From a bacterium (GTDB lineage Bacteria; Planctomycetota; Planctomycetia; Kolteriales; Kolteriaceae), in assembly GCA_019753235.1 (NCBI GenBank), contig JAIELF010000011.1, forward strand, positions 124,001-188,000: a stretch of 64,000 nt of DNA, written 5' to 3'. Under the pieces are notes generated by a model that worked only from the letters and a program-made list of their open reading frames with translations, ran no database searches and had not been told where the DNA came from. Below, one piece after another: positions 35,501-43,746 of this stretch; the stretch's first letter is position 1; the number at the start of each line of letters is the position of its first letter. Made by a program: the position numbers and the translations under genes.

Positions 35501-35651
35501 CCTTGGGGCAAGTCTGCGCTAACCAACGGACAAGCAGCTCGCGAACGACCTTCGGATCGCTGTAGTGGCAATACGCGTACCAAGCCCCCACGCCTGCCCC
35601 GAACAGGGTCAGCGCCATGAGGATCGATAACGTACGCCTCACCGTGGACAA
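32574..35651 (-). CDS. AsmA-like envelope protein
   Basis: The 1025-residue protein has an N-terminal membrane helix (LSILMALTLFGAGVGAWYAY) and then a very long beta-rich AsmA/TamB-like region with repeated DGRW, GEFEGC/GNVRAE and FNLASDQVFSF patterns; ITLADPVLHLHQFQDGRWNL is typical of the AsmA N-terminus. AsmA-family proteins are thought to move lipids between membranes. TTG at 35651 is chosen because AGGAG sits 6 nt upstream and 11 bp after the preceding stop; the frame continues 312 codons further (to 36587) only as an antiphase shadow of the GT39-like gene. It is co-transcribed with that glycosyltransferase. Confidence 0.82.
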   Translation of the reverse strand: MSTVRRTLSILMALTLFGAGVGAWYAYCHYSDPKVVRELLVRWLAQTCPKAKIEIGSAHASLLRGVQVDSISMRALENIDQQILTLRSVAISPDKPALLEGRLRVDQITLADPVLHLHQFQDGRWNLQSLLTGKKIRFPVPIDVMIKGARIRVTSEQPDFMPIELANVAGTVFLRPEGEAKFELEGANDLVRRFKIQGRVDFITQTVSIDARTMEGVNLAEAADQLPRSLRDKMADLRDLRGSVDLHVAGRAQRTDDGFEWDGKVEGECRHTAFDHVKLPYPVRDARGKFTASRKGFQCSELRFALGAAEGNFNVQVPAWDAQQIAVEGVLRGIELTPAVRRVLDARGQTIWDRFQPSGFADVSGRVIRLGDQLAIAGSAQLHDASLKFEKFPYPVDGAQGRFDLADDGSLRYRIEGRAGTAQVEIDGEMEGAPPPAAMLVTIKGKGLTLDETLMKAVAPQAAQVIRDLRPGATTGDFVCVVQRPRGSERIMHKIDVDIRSSEATYAGFPYRLTDVAGHLVVEPGVVRFHDCKGHSADALIEIKGAVWSQTQGSHVEVGVRARNLPVDDKLRKALPKPALCGIESIQAAGQVNLVGNVVQAPGEKLYVELDIDPAAMTIAPAAFPYKLEDFEGRVVYRDGRLMWNRLAAKHGDVQLECSGAFEGCETGGTLELRNLVSNNLVYDEGLRIAAPPNLRATLDFLSPTKPVGIRFPEVKLTWQTGNTKEWRVDLDGGISLLQAGMMPAVGLENVTGQIWYRGTVINDVPKFDGNVKLSEVTVEGFTATNVQSSFRVDETRIEMPNLRGQMYAGQLHGNVRAEATKDGKYESRFNLYGAKLRDYMRSRSKSPVSADGMVYLDLFLEGDSASVNKLRGRGKLDILEADIDRLPMLQDMFRIGNLQAPRGKAFEEVNCDFRVDDRMVMIETLDLLGPPGIVGPSFNLFSDGEGSLNIDNWQINLAVSARWGRGQIRVPVLTPSFNLASDQVFSFNVTGTLDNPDISPAPLKGFTHFFGGQDSNYARRRLSR

Positions 35652-35662
35652 ACCGTTCTCCT

Positions 35663-36928
35663 CTAACTCTCGACTCCACGAGCCCCTGAATTCGTTGGCA
35701 TGATCGTCCTTGCCACGCTGACACCTCCCCACAGCGCCAGCAGGGGAATGAGTGGAACGCGATATCGAACCGAGCTGACAAAGATCAGGTGCATCACGCA
35801 GAAGATCGCGATGGGTAAGAGCGTTGCCATCGCGGTGACACGAAGCCGAGGACTCTGCCGAACCGACCAACCCCATCCGAACAAGGCGGCACCATAAATC
35901 AGCAATGTTAGCGGTGTGGTGATGAGAACGACCGGCCAGGAGCGAAGCCGTTCTTCGTTTGGCCAGAGTGACCAGAAGCGAAGGAACTTGATTCCTCCCA
36001 ACTCGACGACTCGTGCAGGATTCGCGATGGCCCAATCGATCGCTTTCTGTCGGAAGTGCCGATCTTGATCGAGCTCTCCTGTAGGAAACTCTGCGGCATT
36101 TTGTTTGAACCAGAAGTTGCTGCTGCCGTCCGCCCGTTCGTTCCAGCCGTCGTAGAGGCTTTCGCCAACGTTTGTGGTGGTGATGACGATCGTGCCGAAG
36201 ATTTGATGATTTCGGTACCACCAAGGGAACATCGTGGCGACGAAAACAGTGGCGGACAGAAGAAGATCCCTTGATCGTTGCCATCGACTTGTTGCGGGGA
36301 CGAGAAGAGTAGCGAAGAGAGCGATGACCCACGCTATTCCATAGAACGCCAGGCCGCTTGGCCGAACGTAGACGGCCGAGGCGGCGACGAATCCCATCGC
36401 CATCGCGATCCATGTTCGTGGTCGATCGATCCAACAGCAACCGAGATAAAGAGAGAGGAGCATCAAAAACGTGAACGGCGTCTCGCTTAACGGAACCAAT
36501 CCCAGCACGAATGAGTAAGGATCCAGCATTGCCAGCAGCATGGCCGACAGCGCTGTGCATCGAGGCGCGCCGCGTCCTTCGAGCCATTTGCCCAGGGCGT
36601 AAACGAGAACAATGTTCGCAGAGGCAATCATCCCCACAAGTAAATAAGGTTGCTCATGACCGATCGCAAGCAACAGTGGTAAGCCAGGTGCTCGCAGAGC
36701 CCGGCATTCTCCGACGGCGTAGGGATTGCCGGCCAAAATGGTCGAGGCATATTTGAAGTAGAGATCGATGTCGGGAAAATGAGCAAGCTGTTCGAGGAAT
36801 CTCTCGGTCGGTTCATGAAAGATCAACAGTCGACAGAGAAGCTGAATAATAAAGACCGCCAGAACAGTCCCCGCTAAGAGACGCTTTCGGCAAGCGGATC
36901 GATCATCGAGGATGTCGGCGGTGTTCAA
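35663..36928 (-). CDS. GT39/ArnT-like membrane glycosyltransferase
   Basis: The 421-residue multi-spanning protein (about ten helices) has the family's extracytoplasmic acidic motif near the N-terminus, HFPDIDLYFKYASTILAGNPY, plus LPLLLAIG and a loop rich in aromatic residues (NEERLRSW). PMT/ArnT-type enzymes transfer sugars from polyprenyl-phosphate carriers to lipids or proteins outside the membrane. TTG at 36928 (MNTADILDD) has AGGGA about 9 nt upstream. The AsmA-like gene follows after 11 bp, suggesting a shared envelope-lipid or glycan role. The acceptor is unknown. Confidence 0.75.
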   Translation of the reverse strand: MNTADILDDRSACRKRLLAGTVLAVFIIQLLCRLLIFHEPTERFLEQLAHFPDIDLYFKYASTILAGNPYAVGECRALRAPGLPLLLAIGHEQPYLLVGMIASANIVLVYALGKWLEGRGAPRCTALSAMLLAMLDPYSFVLGLVPLSETPFTFLMLLSLYLGCCWIDRPRTWIAMAMGFVAASAVYVRPSGLAFYGIAWVIALFATLLVPATSRWQRSRDLLLSATVFVATMFPWWYRNHQIFGTIVITTTNVGESLYDGWNERADGSSNFWFKQNAAEFPTGELDQDRHFRQKAIDWAIANPARVVELGGIKFLRFWSLWPNEERLRSWPVVLITTPLTLLIYGAALFGWGWSVRQSPRLRVTAMATLLPIAIFCVMHLIFVSSVRYRVPLIPLLALWGGVSVARTIMPTNSGARGVES

Positions 36929-37215
36929 CGAAACGGTCCCTGGCGGCGATCTCGACGTTGCCTACCTTTTGCGTTAAGCCCTGCCCCAGATGGGACAATC
37001 GGCTGCGGAGATCGCGATAACCGGCCTCGTTCTGTTCGTCAAGCGCAAGGTATCGGAGGAAGCCCTCTATCTTGCGGAAGAAACCTCGCTTGACCCCTCT
37101 TGCACGACGGGGTATCTGCCTCGATCGGTCGAGAATGTCCCTCGGCATCATTTCCGGTGGATCGACCCATGCCCGTTAGCGGTCAAGACCGTTCGAAAGA
37201 GGTCGGGAGCAGACC

Positions 37216-38970
37216 ATGAAGTCGTCAAAATGGTTCGTTTGGGGTCTTTTGGTCGCCGTCAGTTTCGTGGGGGCCAAATGGATGTCCGCCGACGAACTGC
37301 CAGAACTTGCTCCGCCGCCGGCGTTATCGCCGCCGACCGTTAAGGTGGAGTCTCTCTCGGCACCACCTAAGCCGCTCGAGATGGATCCCACGATCAGCGA
37401 ACTGCCCGCGACAAACAAAGCCAAATCCGCATTCTCCGATACAGACGGTGTCACCATTCCCGATGATATCCCCACCGAGGTCCCTGCAAGCGTACCGCCA
37501 CGTCGGACGGGGAATGCTCGGCTAGAGAGCCCCTCGGCCAACATGATTCAGCCAACCTCCGCGTTTGTTCCATACGAACCTGGCAGCCCGGTCGGCCCAT
37601 CGGCGACGGGAAAAGCAGAACAATCGATCTCGATCGAATGGATCGGCCCAGCAGAAACCCGCATCGGCAAACCGGCCGAGTATGAGATTGTCGTTCATAA
37701 CCACGGAGAAGAGTCGGTCCGCGATGTTGTTGTCGAGAACGTGATTCCGGTGGGAATGCGAGTCATCTCCGTCGAGCCACGCGCCCTACAGGAGAATGAT
37801 CATCAGGCTTGGAACGTCGGTTCACTGGAACCGGACGAAGAGCGTCGCCTTCGTCTTTCGATGGTTGCCGACCAGAAAGGGACTTTCTCTTTTCAAGCGA
37901 GTGTTACTGCCAAAACGCTTCATGTTTCATCGTTCCGCGCGACCGAACCGATGCTTGCCGTTCGCGCGACGACAACCGAAAAGTTGATGGTCGGGGACAC
38001 GCTCACATCGATGGTTGAAGTTTCTAACCCTGGGGACGGTCCCACCGAAGGGGTCGTCCTGAAAGTGACGTTCTCGGACGGGCTCCGTCACGAGAAAGGC
38101 AAAGAGCTCACCATTGATGTGGGGACCATCGACGCGGGCGAGACTCGCAACGTCGAAGTCGTTTGCACACCGACTGCCGGCGGAAAACAATCACTTCAGA
38201 TTCAGGCGATGGGGGGAGGCGACTTGACTGCCGAAGCGACCGCCCACGCGCAAGTTTGCGAGCCGAACTTGGACCTGACGATTGCTGGTCCATCGCTTCG
38301 TTATCTTGATCGCCATGCGAACTACGTTCTCAAAGTTTCGAATCTCGGCGACGCGGCTGCCGAGAACGTGAAGGTGACGGCGATCATTCCTTCAGGCTTC
38401 CGATTCTCCGGAAGCTCGGCCGGTGGCCGACACGACTTTGCAAGCTCCTCGGTGAGCTGGGTCGTTGGCCAACTCCCCGCAGGCGAAACACGCGAAATGA
38501 CCTACAAATGCTTGGCATCTCAGCCGGGCGAACAGAAGCATACCGCGTCGGCCGTCGCCTCCCGAGGTCTTAAAAAGGAAGCGAACGTATCAACTCAAGT
38601 GGAAGGGATCTCGGCACTGCTGTTGGAAGTGGTCGACGTCGATGATCCTGTCGAAGTCGGATCGGAAACGTCGTATGAGATTCGCGTCACCAATCAGGGT
38701 TCTCGCGAAGCGACGAACGTCGAGATTCACGCGTTAGTGCCGGCCGAGATGCAGATTCGCGGCGGCCAAGGGCCAACGAAGTATCGCGTCGAGGGACAAG
38801 AAGTTCTCTTCGCTCCGTTGCCGAAATTGGCTCCACGGGCGGACGCGATCTACCGCGTTCTCGTTCAGGGTTCCGCAGCAGGCGACTTGCGATTCCGCGC
38901 ACGACTGATTTCTGATTCTCTTACCGAGCCGGTCATTGAAGAAGAGAGCACCAAGGTCTACGGCGACTAG
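37216..38970 (+). CDS. Secreted DUF11/CARDB-type repeat protein
   Basis: The 584-residue protein has a signal peptide (MKSSKWFVWGLLVAVSFVGAKW), a Pro/Ala/Ser-rich spacer (about 25-130), and four consecutive Ig-like DUF11 modules of about 110 residues, each with the pattern RIGKPAEYEIVVHNHGEE or HANYVLKVSNLGDAA, then a VENVIPVG-like and a WNVGSLEPDEER- or WVVGQLPAGETR-like segment. These modules are adhesive or structural surface domains. No C-terminal anchor is seen. GGTCGGGAG precedes the ATG. The role is probably cell-surface structural; it is followed by the convergent ABC ATPase gene. Confidence 0.85.
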   Translation: MKSSKWFVWGLLVAVSFVGAKWMSADELPELAPPPALSPPTVKVESLSAPPKPLEMDPTISELPATNKAKSAFSDTDGVTIPDDIPTEVPASVPPRRTGNARLESPSANMIQPTSAFVPYEPGSPVGPSATGKAEQSISIEWIGPAETRIGKPAEYEIVVHNHGEESVRDVVVENVIPVGMRVISVEPRALQENDHQAWNVGSLEPDEERRLRLSMVADQKGTFSFQASVTAKTLHVSSFRATEPMLAVRATTTEKLMVGDTLTSMVEVSNPGDGPTEGVVLKVTFSDGLRHEKGKELTIDVGTIDAGETRNVEVVCTPTAGGKQSLQIQAMGGGDLTAEATAHAQVCEPNLDLTIAGPSLRYLDRHANYVLKVSNLGDAAAENVKVTAIIPSGFRFSGSSAGGRHDFASSSVSWVVGQLPAGETREMTYKCLASQPGEQKHTASAVASRGLKKEANVSTQVEGISALLLEVVDVDDPVEVGSETSYEIRVTNQGSREATNVEIHALVPAEMQIRGGQGPTKYRVEGQEVLFAPLPKLAPRADAIYRVLVQGSAAGDLRFRARLISDSLTEPVIEEESTKVYGD

Positions 38971-38978
38971 CCTCGTTT

Positions 38979-39998
38979 TCATGCAACGTTCGGAAAGTGA
39001 CAGGCAGCCTGACATGAGCCGATACAGTGAAGTGTCGGCTCTTCTTTTTCGCACAGGCTTTCCGCCCGATCACAACGATGACGATATCGGCAACCGATCG
39101 TATGCCCGGCCGAGAGCGGGGGTTGATCGTGGATCACCAGCCGACGGTCGGCGGATGCTCTGGGCAAAGAGACCGCATCGACCAGTTGACGCGTGTAAGG
39201 GTGGGCAGGGCGCGTGAGGACCGTTGCGGTCGGCCCCTCTTCGACGATTCTTCCTGCGAGCATCACCGCAATTCGATCGCTGTAATGGCGAACCACGCCG
39301 AGATCATGACTGACCAGTAGATACGTTGTGGCGAGTCTTTGTTGAATCTCCGCCAGCACGTTCAAGATCTGCACACGAATTGAAACATCGAGCGCGCTCG
39401 TCGGTTCATCGGCCACGATGATGTCTGGCTCCAGGGCAATCGCCCTCGCGATCCCGAGTCTTTGACGCTGACCGCCGCTGAATTCGTGGGGGAATCGTTG
39501 CTGCGCGGCCGGATCAAGCCCCACCATTTCCATCAACTGCGTCACTCGATCAGCGATGGCCGAACGATCCCCCCAGCGATGGACCAGCAAAGGCTCCGCA
39601 ACACTGGCGCCGACCGACAAACGTGGATTGAACGACCCGGAAGGGTCTTGAAAAACCATCTGCATCCGTCGCGTCCGGACGAGGCGGGGGACTTTTTGAA
39701 GTGGAACTTGATCGAGAAAGACTTCGCCTGAGGTCGGAGCAACCAGACCCAGCAACATTCGGGCGGCGGTCGTTTTGCCGCTGCCACTTTCGCCGACCAG
39801 GGCCAGCGTTTTCCCTCGCTCAAGCGAGAGCGTGACGCCATCAACCGCGCGAAGGCCGGCTTTCACCTTCGCGAAACCGCGACCGGCAAAGATGCGTGTC
39901 AGATTGTCACCGACGAGGATGGCTTGTTCCGGATCCAAGATGACCTCAAAGGAATCGTCTGTTTCTATCCAAAGATGTAGAAACTTGCCTTGCATCAT
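38979..39998 (-). CDS. Opp/Dpp-type ABC transporter ATPase (orphan)
   Basis: The ATP-binding subunit of an oligopeptide-type importer. From ATG at 39998 the protein is 339 residues, with Walker A GESGSGKTT at about 69-77, the Q-loop MVFQDPSGSFNP, signature FSGGQRQRLGIARA, Walker B IIVADEPTSALD and the switch His in SHDLGVV. The C-terminal oligo_HPY extension (AHPYTRQLVDAV, then a Cys-containing CRYRHRCDRAESLC) is typical of OppF/DppF. No permease or binding protein is nearby, so its partners are encoded elsewhere. Starts upstream of 39998 (to 40133) lack support. A GTGGAA/TTCCAC hairpin lies 7 bp before the ATG. Confidence 0.88.
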   Translation of the reverse strand: MMQGKFLHLWIETDDSFEVILDPEQAILVGDNLTRIFAGRGFAKVKAGLRAVDGVTLSLERGKTLALVGESGSGKTTAARMLLGLVAPTSGEVFLDQVPLQKVPRLVRTRRMQMVFQDPSGSFNPRLSVGASVAEPLLVHRWGDRSAIADRVTQLMEMVGLDPAAQQRFPHEFSGGQRQRLGIARAIALEPDIIVADEPTSALDVSIRVQILNVLAEIQQRLATTYLLVSHDLGVVRHYSDRIAVMLAGRIVEEGPTATVLTRPAHPYTRQLVDAVSLPRASADRRLVIHDQPPLSAGHTIGCRYRHRCDRAESLCEKEEPTLHCIGSCQAACHFPNVA

Positions 39999-40004
39999 TC
40001 GAAC

Positions 40005-40018
40005 GTGGAACTTTCCAC
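40005..40018 (-). repeat. 14-bp inverted repeat in the leader of the ABC ATPase gene
   Basis: GTGGAA CT TTCCAC lies directly before the predicted ATG (39998), within the 253-bp divergent gap. On the minus strand it could form a hairpin that covers the ribosome-binding region; it may affect translation. Confidence 0.3.
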
Positions 40019-40251
40019 AAAATCGCCGGCCTCCATTTCTGCGCTGGCGACTACTCGTGCGCAAAGAATGCTTGCTTTTCCCTGTGTTTTTGAAGTTTCC
40101 TTCGTTTCGCTTCGACTTGAGCAAATCTGGCACGATTTCTGCGTTTCATTCCTTTGTCAGGCCAGAGTGCGGGCCAGGAAGGCTTCGTCTGCTTGATGGA
40201 GTGCGGGCGGGGAGCCCATTCCGCCCCGCAAGGATTCAGGGAGGAACAACG

Positions 40252-40539
40252 GTGGAACTTGAGAGCTTCGTCCTTTCGATCTCGATCCTTCTTGAAATCC
40301 TCGGCACGATCAGTGTCGTCGCCTCGTCATGCCTGCAAGGTTCTCGATGGTCAGGCATCGTCGATGTCAGCTTGATCGGCTGCTTGGGGGCACTTGGTTC
40401 AGTCACCATGATTGGCGCGATGCTTCGGCTGATGTGCGGACTGGTCGCGGGAATTTTCGTTGTCGCGATGGGGTTGGCGGTTGCCTATCTGGCCGACTGG
40501 AGCCATGACGATTCAATTCATCCGCTGACCGATCCCTAA
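40252..40539 (+). CDS. Small three-helix membrane protein
   Basis: The frame from GTG at 40252 encodes 95 residues. GGGAGG lies about 7 nt upstream, which is the reason for this start (the longer frame to 39775 overlaps the divergent ABC gene). It has three hydrophobic stretches (LESFVLSISILLEILGTISVV, SLIGCLGALGSVTMIGAML, LVAGIFVVAMGLAVAYLAD) and a short acidic tail (SHDDSIHPLTDP). No family recognised. It is transcribed divergently from the ABC ATPase gene. Confidence 0.65.
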   Translation: MELESFVLSISILLEILGTISVVASSCLQGSRWSGIVDVSLIGCLGALGSVTMIGAMLRLMCGLVAGIFVVAMGLAVAYLADWSHDDSIHPLTDP

Positions 40540-40567
40540 CAATGTGAGAGATTCTTCGCGAACGACA

Positions 40568-41545
40568 CTAGCCATTGCCGTGGTGTGTCGTCGAAGGATC
40601 GACGGGCTCGACCCTGCTCAACTCTTTGAGGAGGTCGCGAGCGAGAGGATGTTCGTCTTGGCTGCCGCGAGCGAATCGTTCGATCAGGTCGGCGACCACG
40701 GGATTGCTTGACTCCTCTTTTTCAAAGAGACGCCGAAGCTCTCTTTGGGCGGCCGACAGCAATCGGCGCGCTGGCCCGAAGCGGGGATGATGCGAGCCTC
40801 GACCTCCCACCAATTCAATCTCTCGCCAAAGCTCGGCGAGACCTTGCCCCTTGGTTGCGATTGTTTTCACGATCGCCGGGGCCACCTGCGGAGAAAGTTC
40901 AAAGATGGCACGGAGCCCCGCGATGGCGAAGTCTGTTCCGGGGAGATCCGCCTTGTTGAGCGCGATCAGGTCGGCCGCCTCCATTTGCCCCGCTTTCTCC
41001 CACTGAATGTCATCGCCACCGGCCGGCGTGAGGACCAGCACCAAAACATCCACCAGATCTCGGATCGCCAGTTGATCCTGCCCAGAGCCGACCGTTTCCA
41101 TCAGCACGACGTCGAAGCCGAACGCCTCGACGGCGCGGAGAACATCCGCGGTACTCTCCGAAAGCCCCCCCGTCGCGCCGCGCGAAGAAAAGCTTCTCAT
41201 AAAGACGCCGACATCCGCGGGGTCGTAATCCATGCGGACTCGTTCCCCCAGCAGCGCGCCGCCCGTGAAGGGACTAGCCGGGTCGGTGGCTAGGATGGCA
41301 ACGGTTTTTTTCTGCTGACGAAGATGCCCGATCAGGCCAGCCGTCAAGCTGCTTTTCCCCGCACCAGGAGAGCCCGTCATGCCCACGACCAATGTTCGCA
41401 TGGAATCGTGAGGAGGACAAAGAGACCGAACCTCATCGACCAACTCGCCATTCTCCAGGCGACTCACCAATCGAGCCAGCGCGCGTCGGTCCTTCGCTTT
41501 GATGCGAGCATGCAACTCTTCGAAAGGGCTGGCCGACTCACTCAC
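40568..41545 (-). CDS. meaB: MeaB-type G-protein chaperone of B12-dependent mutase
   Basis: MeaB (ArgK) GTPases load and protect adenosylcobalamin in acyl-CoA mutases. The 325-residue protein has the P-loop GSPGAGKSSLT (about 57-67), FMRSFSSRGATGGLS, METVGSGQDQLAI and LNKADLPG for guanine recognition. It ends the minus-strand operon thiolase - mutase catalytic subunit - B12 subunit - MeaB, with a 50-bp gap from the B12 subunit. It is a separate gene, not fused to a mutase as in IcmF. Confidence 0.95.
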   Translation of the reverse strand: MSESASPFEELHARIKAKDRRALARLVSRLENGELVDEVRSLCPPHDSMRTLVVGMTGSPGAGKSSLTAGLIGHLRQQKKTVAILATDPASPFTGGALLGERVRMDYDPADVGVFMRSFSSRGATGGLSESTADVLRAVEAFGFDVVLMETVGSGQDQLAIRDLVDVLVLVLTPAGGDDIQWEKAGQMEAADLIALNKADLPGTDFAIAGLRAIFELSPQVAPAIVKTIATKGQGLAELWREIELVGGRGSHHPRFGPARRLLSAAQRELRRLFEKEESSNPVVADLIERFARGSQDEHPLARDLLKELSRVEPVDPSTTHHGNG

Positions 41546-41595
41546 AAACGAAGACTCCTCTTCTTAACCGAGACAGAATCGCCTGGCGCGATCGA

Positions 41596-42003
41596 TCACG
41601 TGCGGGCTGGGAGATGCTCGCGGATGAAAGTCACAATATTGTCAAGCGACACGCCGGGAATGAAAACATGGGACACACCCATCTCGTGAAGCTTGGGGAT
41701 ATCCTCTTCAGGAATGATGCCACCGACAAGAAAGAGAACGTCGCCGAGCCCCTCTTGACGAAGTAGATCGATCAGGATCGGCACCAGCGTCATGTGCGCG
41801 CCGGAAAGAATACTGATCCCGAGGACGTCGGCATCTTCGTCGGCGACGGCCCGAATCACTCGTTCCGGCGTTTGCCAAAGACCGGTGTAGATGACTTCCA
41901 TCCCCGCATCACGCAGCGCGCGTGCGACGATTTTGACGCCACGATCGTGCCCGTCGAGCCCCACTTTGCTCAACACAACCCGCGGTGGTCGCGACTTCAC
42001 CAT
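41596..42003 (-). CDS. B12-binding small subunit of an acyl-CoA mutase
   Basis: The 135-residue protein is the split cobalamin-binding domain of a methylmalonyl-CoA/isobutyryl-CoA-type mutase. It shows KVGLDGHDRGVKI, the DxHxxG motif whose His is the lower cobalt ligand, followed by VIYTGLWQTPE, ISILSGAHM and FLVGGIIPEEDI, the rest of the B12 Rossmann fold. ATG at 42003 has GAGG about 5 nt upstream; a GTG at 42009 is an alternative. It needs the catalytic subunit encoded directly upstream (58-bp gap). Confidence 0.95.
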   Translation of the reverse strand: MVKSRPPRVVLSKVGLDGHDRGVKIVARALRDAGMEVIYTGLWQTPERVIRAVADEDADVLGISILSGAHMTLVPILIDLLRQEGLGDVLFLVGGIIPEEDIPKLHEMGVSHVFIPGVSLDNIVTFIREHLPART

Positions 42004-42061
42004 GTCCACCTCAAATCCTGCATGTCCATATCCGATCGGGATTCGATCTCAAGGGTGCCGA

Positions 42062-43717
42062 TCAACCCCCTGGAACACCGGCATATCGACCGAATGCCCC
42101 GGCCAAGGCGATCACCACTTCGCCCACACTCACCTGCGCCCGAGCCGCTTCGATAAGCGTCGGCATCAGGTTCTCTTTCGACTTGGCTACGTCGCTGATA
42201 CGCGACAGGCATTCTTTCACCTTTGCTTGGTCTCGCTTCGCTTTACGATCCTTTAGCCGAGCGACCTGCATCCGCTCCGTTTCGATATCGATCTTCAGCA
42301 AATCGACGGGCGGGACTTGGTTGTCGACGAAGTCGTTGACCCCGACGATGATCCGCTCTTTGCGGTCGACTTCTCGTTGATAGCGGTAGGCGGAGTCCGC
42401 GATCACTCGGCGAAAGTATCCCGTTTCGATCGCCTTCATGACGCCGCCCAGTTCATCGATATGTTCGAAGATTTCCTCGGCCGCCTGCTCCATTCGATCG
42501 GTCAGCGCTTCGATGAAGTAACTCCCCCCCAAAGGATCCACCGTATTGGCGACGCCCGTCTCGTAAGCGAGAACCTGTTGCGTTCGCAATGCCAGTGTGA
42601 CCGCATGTTCTGACGGGAGAGCGAGCGTTTCGTCCATGCTGTTGGTGTGGAGGGATTGGCATCCACCGAGCACCGCCGCCATCGCTTGATACGCGACGCG
42701 CATCAGATTCACTTGCGGCTGTTGCGCCTGAAGAGCCGCTCCGGAAGTCTGCGCGTGAAAGCGAAGTTTCATGGAGGCTTCGTTCTTCGCGCCGTAACGG
42801 TCGCGCAGGCGACGAGCCCAGATCCGCCGAGCCGCCCGGTATTTCGCGATCTCCTCGAAAAAATCATTGTGCGCGATGAAGAAGAAAGAGAGCCGGGGCG
42901 CAAAATCGTCGACGGCGAGCCCACGAGCGAGCGATTGCTCGACGTATTCGAAACCGTCGGCCAGCGTGAAGGCAAGTTCTTCGATCGCGCTGGCGCCTGC
43001 CTCGCGGATGTGATAACCACTGATCGAAACAGGGTTGAATTTTGGCACATGCTGGGCACAAAACTCGATCGTATCTACCACCAGTCGGACCGATTCTTGA
43101 GGCGGAAAGACGAACTCGTTCTGAGCATGAAACTCTTTCAGGATGTCGTTTTGGCAAGTGCCACGAACGTTCTTCCAGGGGACGCCTTGTCGCTCGGCCG
43201 CGACCAGATAGTACGCCAACACGATCGCCGCCGGCGCGTTGATCGTCATGGATGTCGATACTTGATTCAGATCGATTCCCTGAAAGATCCGCTCCATGTC
43301 ATCGACCGTGTCGACCGCAACCCCGAGCCTGCCGACTTCGCCGATGGAGCGGTGATCATCGCTGTCGAGCCCCATCAGCGTCGGCAAATCAAACGCGACG
43401 GAGAGATCTCGCTGACCTTTGGAGAAAAGAAACTGATACCGCTGATTGGTATCCTCGGCCGTGCCGAAACCCGCGAATTGCCGCATCGTCCAGAGTTTGC
43501 CGCGATAGAGATTGGCGTGCACACCGCGGGTGAAGGGAAACTGTCCGGGGAAGCCGAGCTTCTCGTCGGGATCGCCCGGGTCGGCATCATCCCAGGTGTA
43601 GAGCCCCTTCGTCTTTTCGCCGCTGATCGAATCAAAGGTGATGGTGGGACGAACGGGGGCCTCGGCAAACTCTCGTTCGAACCGTTCCTGAGCATCGGTC
43701 GAGGTTCTACTTGCCAC
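42062..43717 (-). CDS. Acyl-CoA mutase catalytic subunit; active-site residues of the isobutyryl-CoA type
   Basis: The 551-residue TIM-barrel subunit of an adenosylcobalamin mutase has TMRQFAGFGTAEDTNQRY, SVAFDLPTLMGLDSD, TSMTINAPA, ISGYHIREAGA, SFFFIAHNDFFEEIAKYRA and LGGSYFIEALTD. The substrate-defining pair is Phe81 (in RQFAGF) and Gln199 (in KEFHAQNEF). Methylmalonyl-CoA mutases have Tyr and Arg there; isobutyryl-CoA mutase has Phe and Gln. It is therefore predicted to isomerise isobutyryl-CoA and n-butyryl-CoA, or a close analogue, rather than methylmalonyl-CoA. GTG at 43717 is preceded by AAAGGG. It sits 29 bp after the thiolase gene and upstream of its B12 subunit. Confidence 0.9.
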   Translation of the reverse strand: MASRTSTDAQERFEREFAEAPVRPTITFDSISGEKTKGLYTWDDADPGDPDEKLGFPGQFPFTRGVHANLYRGKLWTMRQFAGFGTAEDTNQRYQFLFSKGQRDLSVAFDLPTLMGLDSDDHRSIGEVGRLGVAVDTVDDMERIFQGIDLNQVSTSMTINAPAAIVLAYYLVAAERQGVPWKNVRGTCQNDILKEFHAQNEFVFPPQESVRLVVDTIEFCAQHVPKFNPVSISGYHIREAGASAIEELAFTLADGFEYVEQSLARGLAVDDFAPRLSFFFIAHNDFFEEIAKYRAARRIWARRLRDRYGAKNEASMKLRFHAQTSGAALQAQQPQVNLMRVAYQAMAAVLGGCQSLHTNSMDETLALPSEHAVTLALRTQQVLAYETGVANTVDPLGGSYFIEALTDRMEQAAEEIFEHIDELGGVMKAIETGYFRRVIADSAYRYQREVDRKERIIVGVNDFVDNQVPPVDLLKIDIETERMQVARLKDRKAKRDQAKVKECLSRISDVAKSKENLMPTLIEAARAQVSVGEVVIALAGAFGRYAGVPGG

Positions 43718-43746
43718 GCTTAAGTCCCTTTCGACCCGGTAATGGA

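Noticed and set aside
35652..36587. N-terminal 312-codon extension of the AsmA-like frame
   Set aside because: It overlaps the GT39-like gene in another frame on the same strand and looks like compositional read-through; the TTG at 35651 with AGGAG is a credible start.
36903..37151. 82-codon minus-strand frame before the GT39-like gene (MPRDILDRSRQ...)
   Set aside because: It has a weak ribosome binding site and no family match, and it overlaps the GT39 start by 26 bp. A small real gene cannot be excluded.
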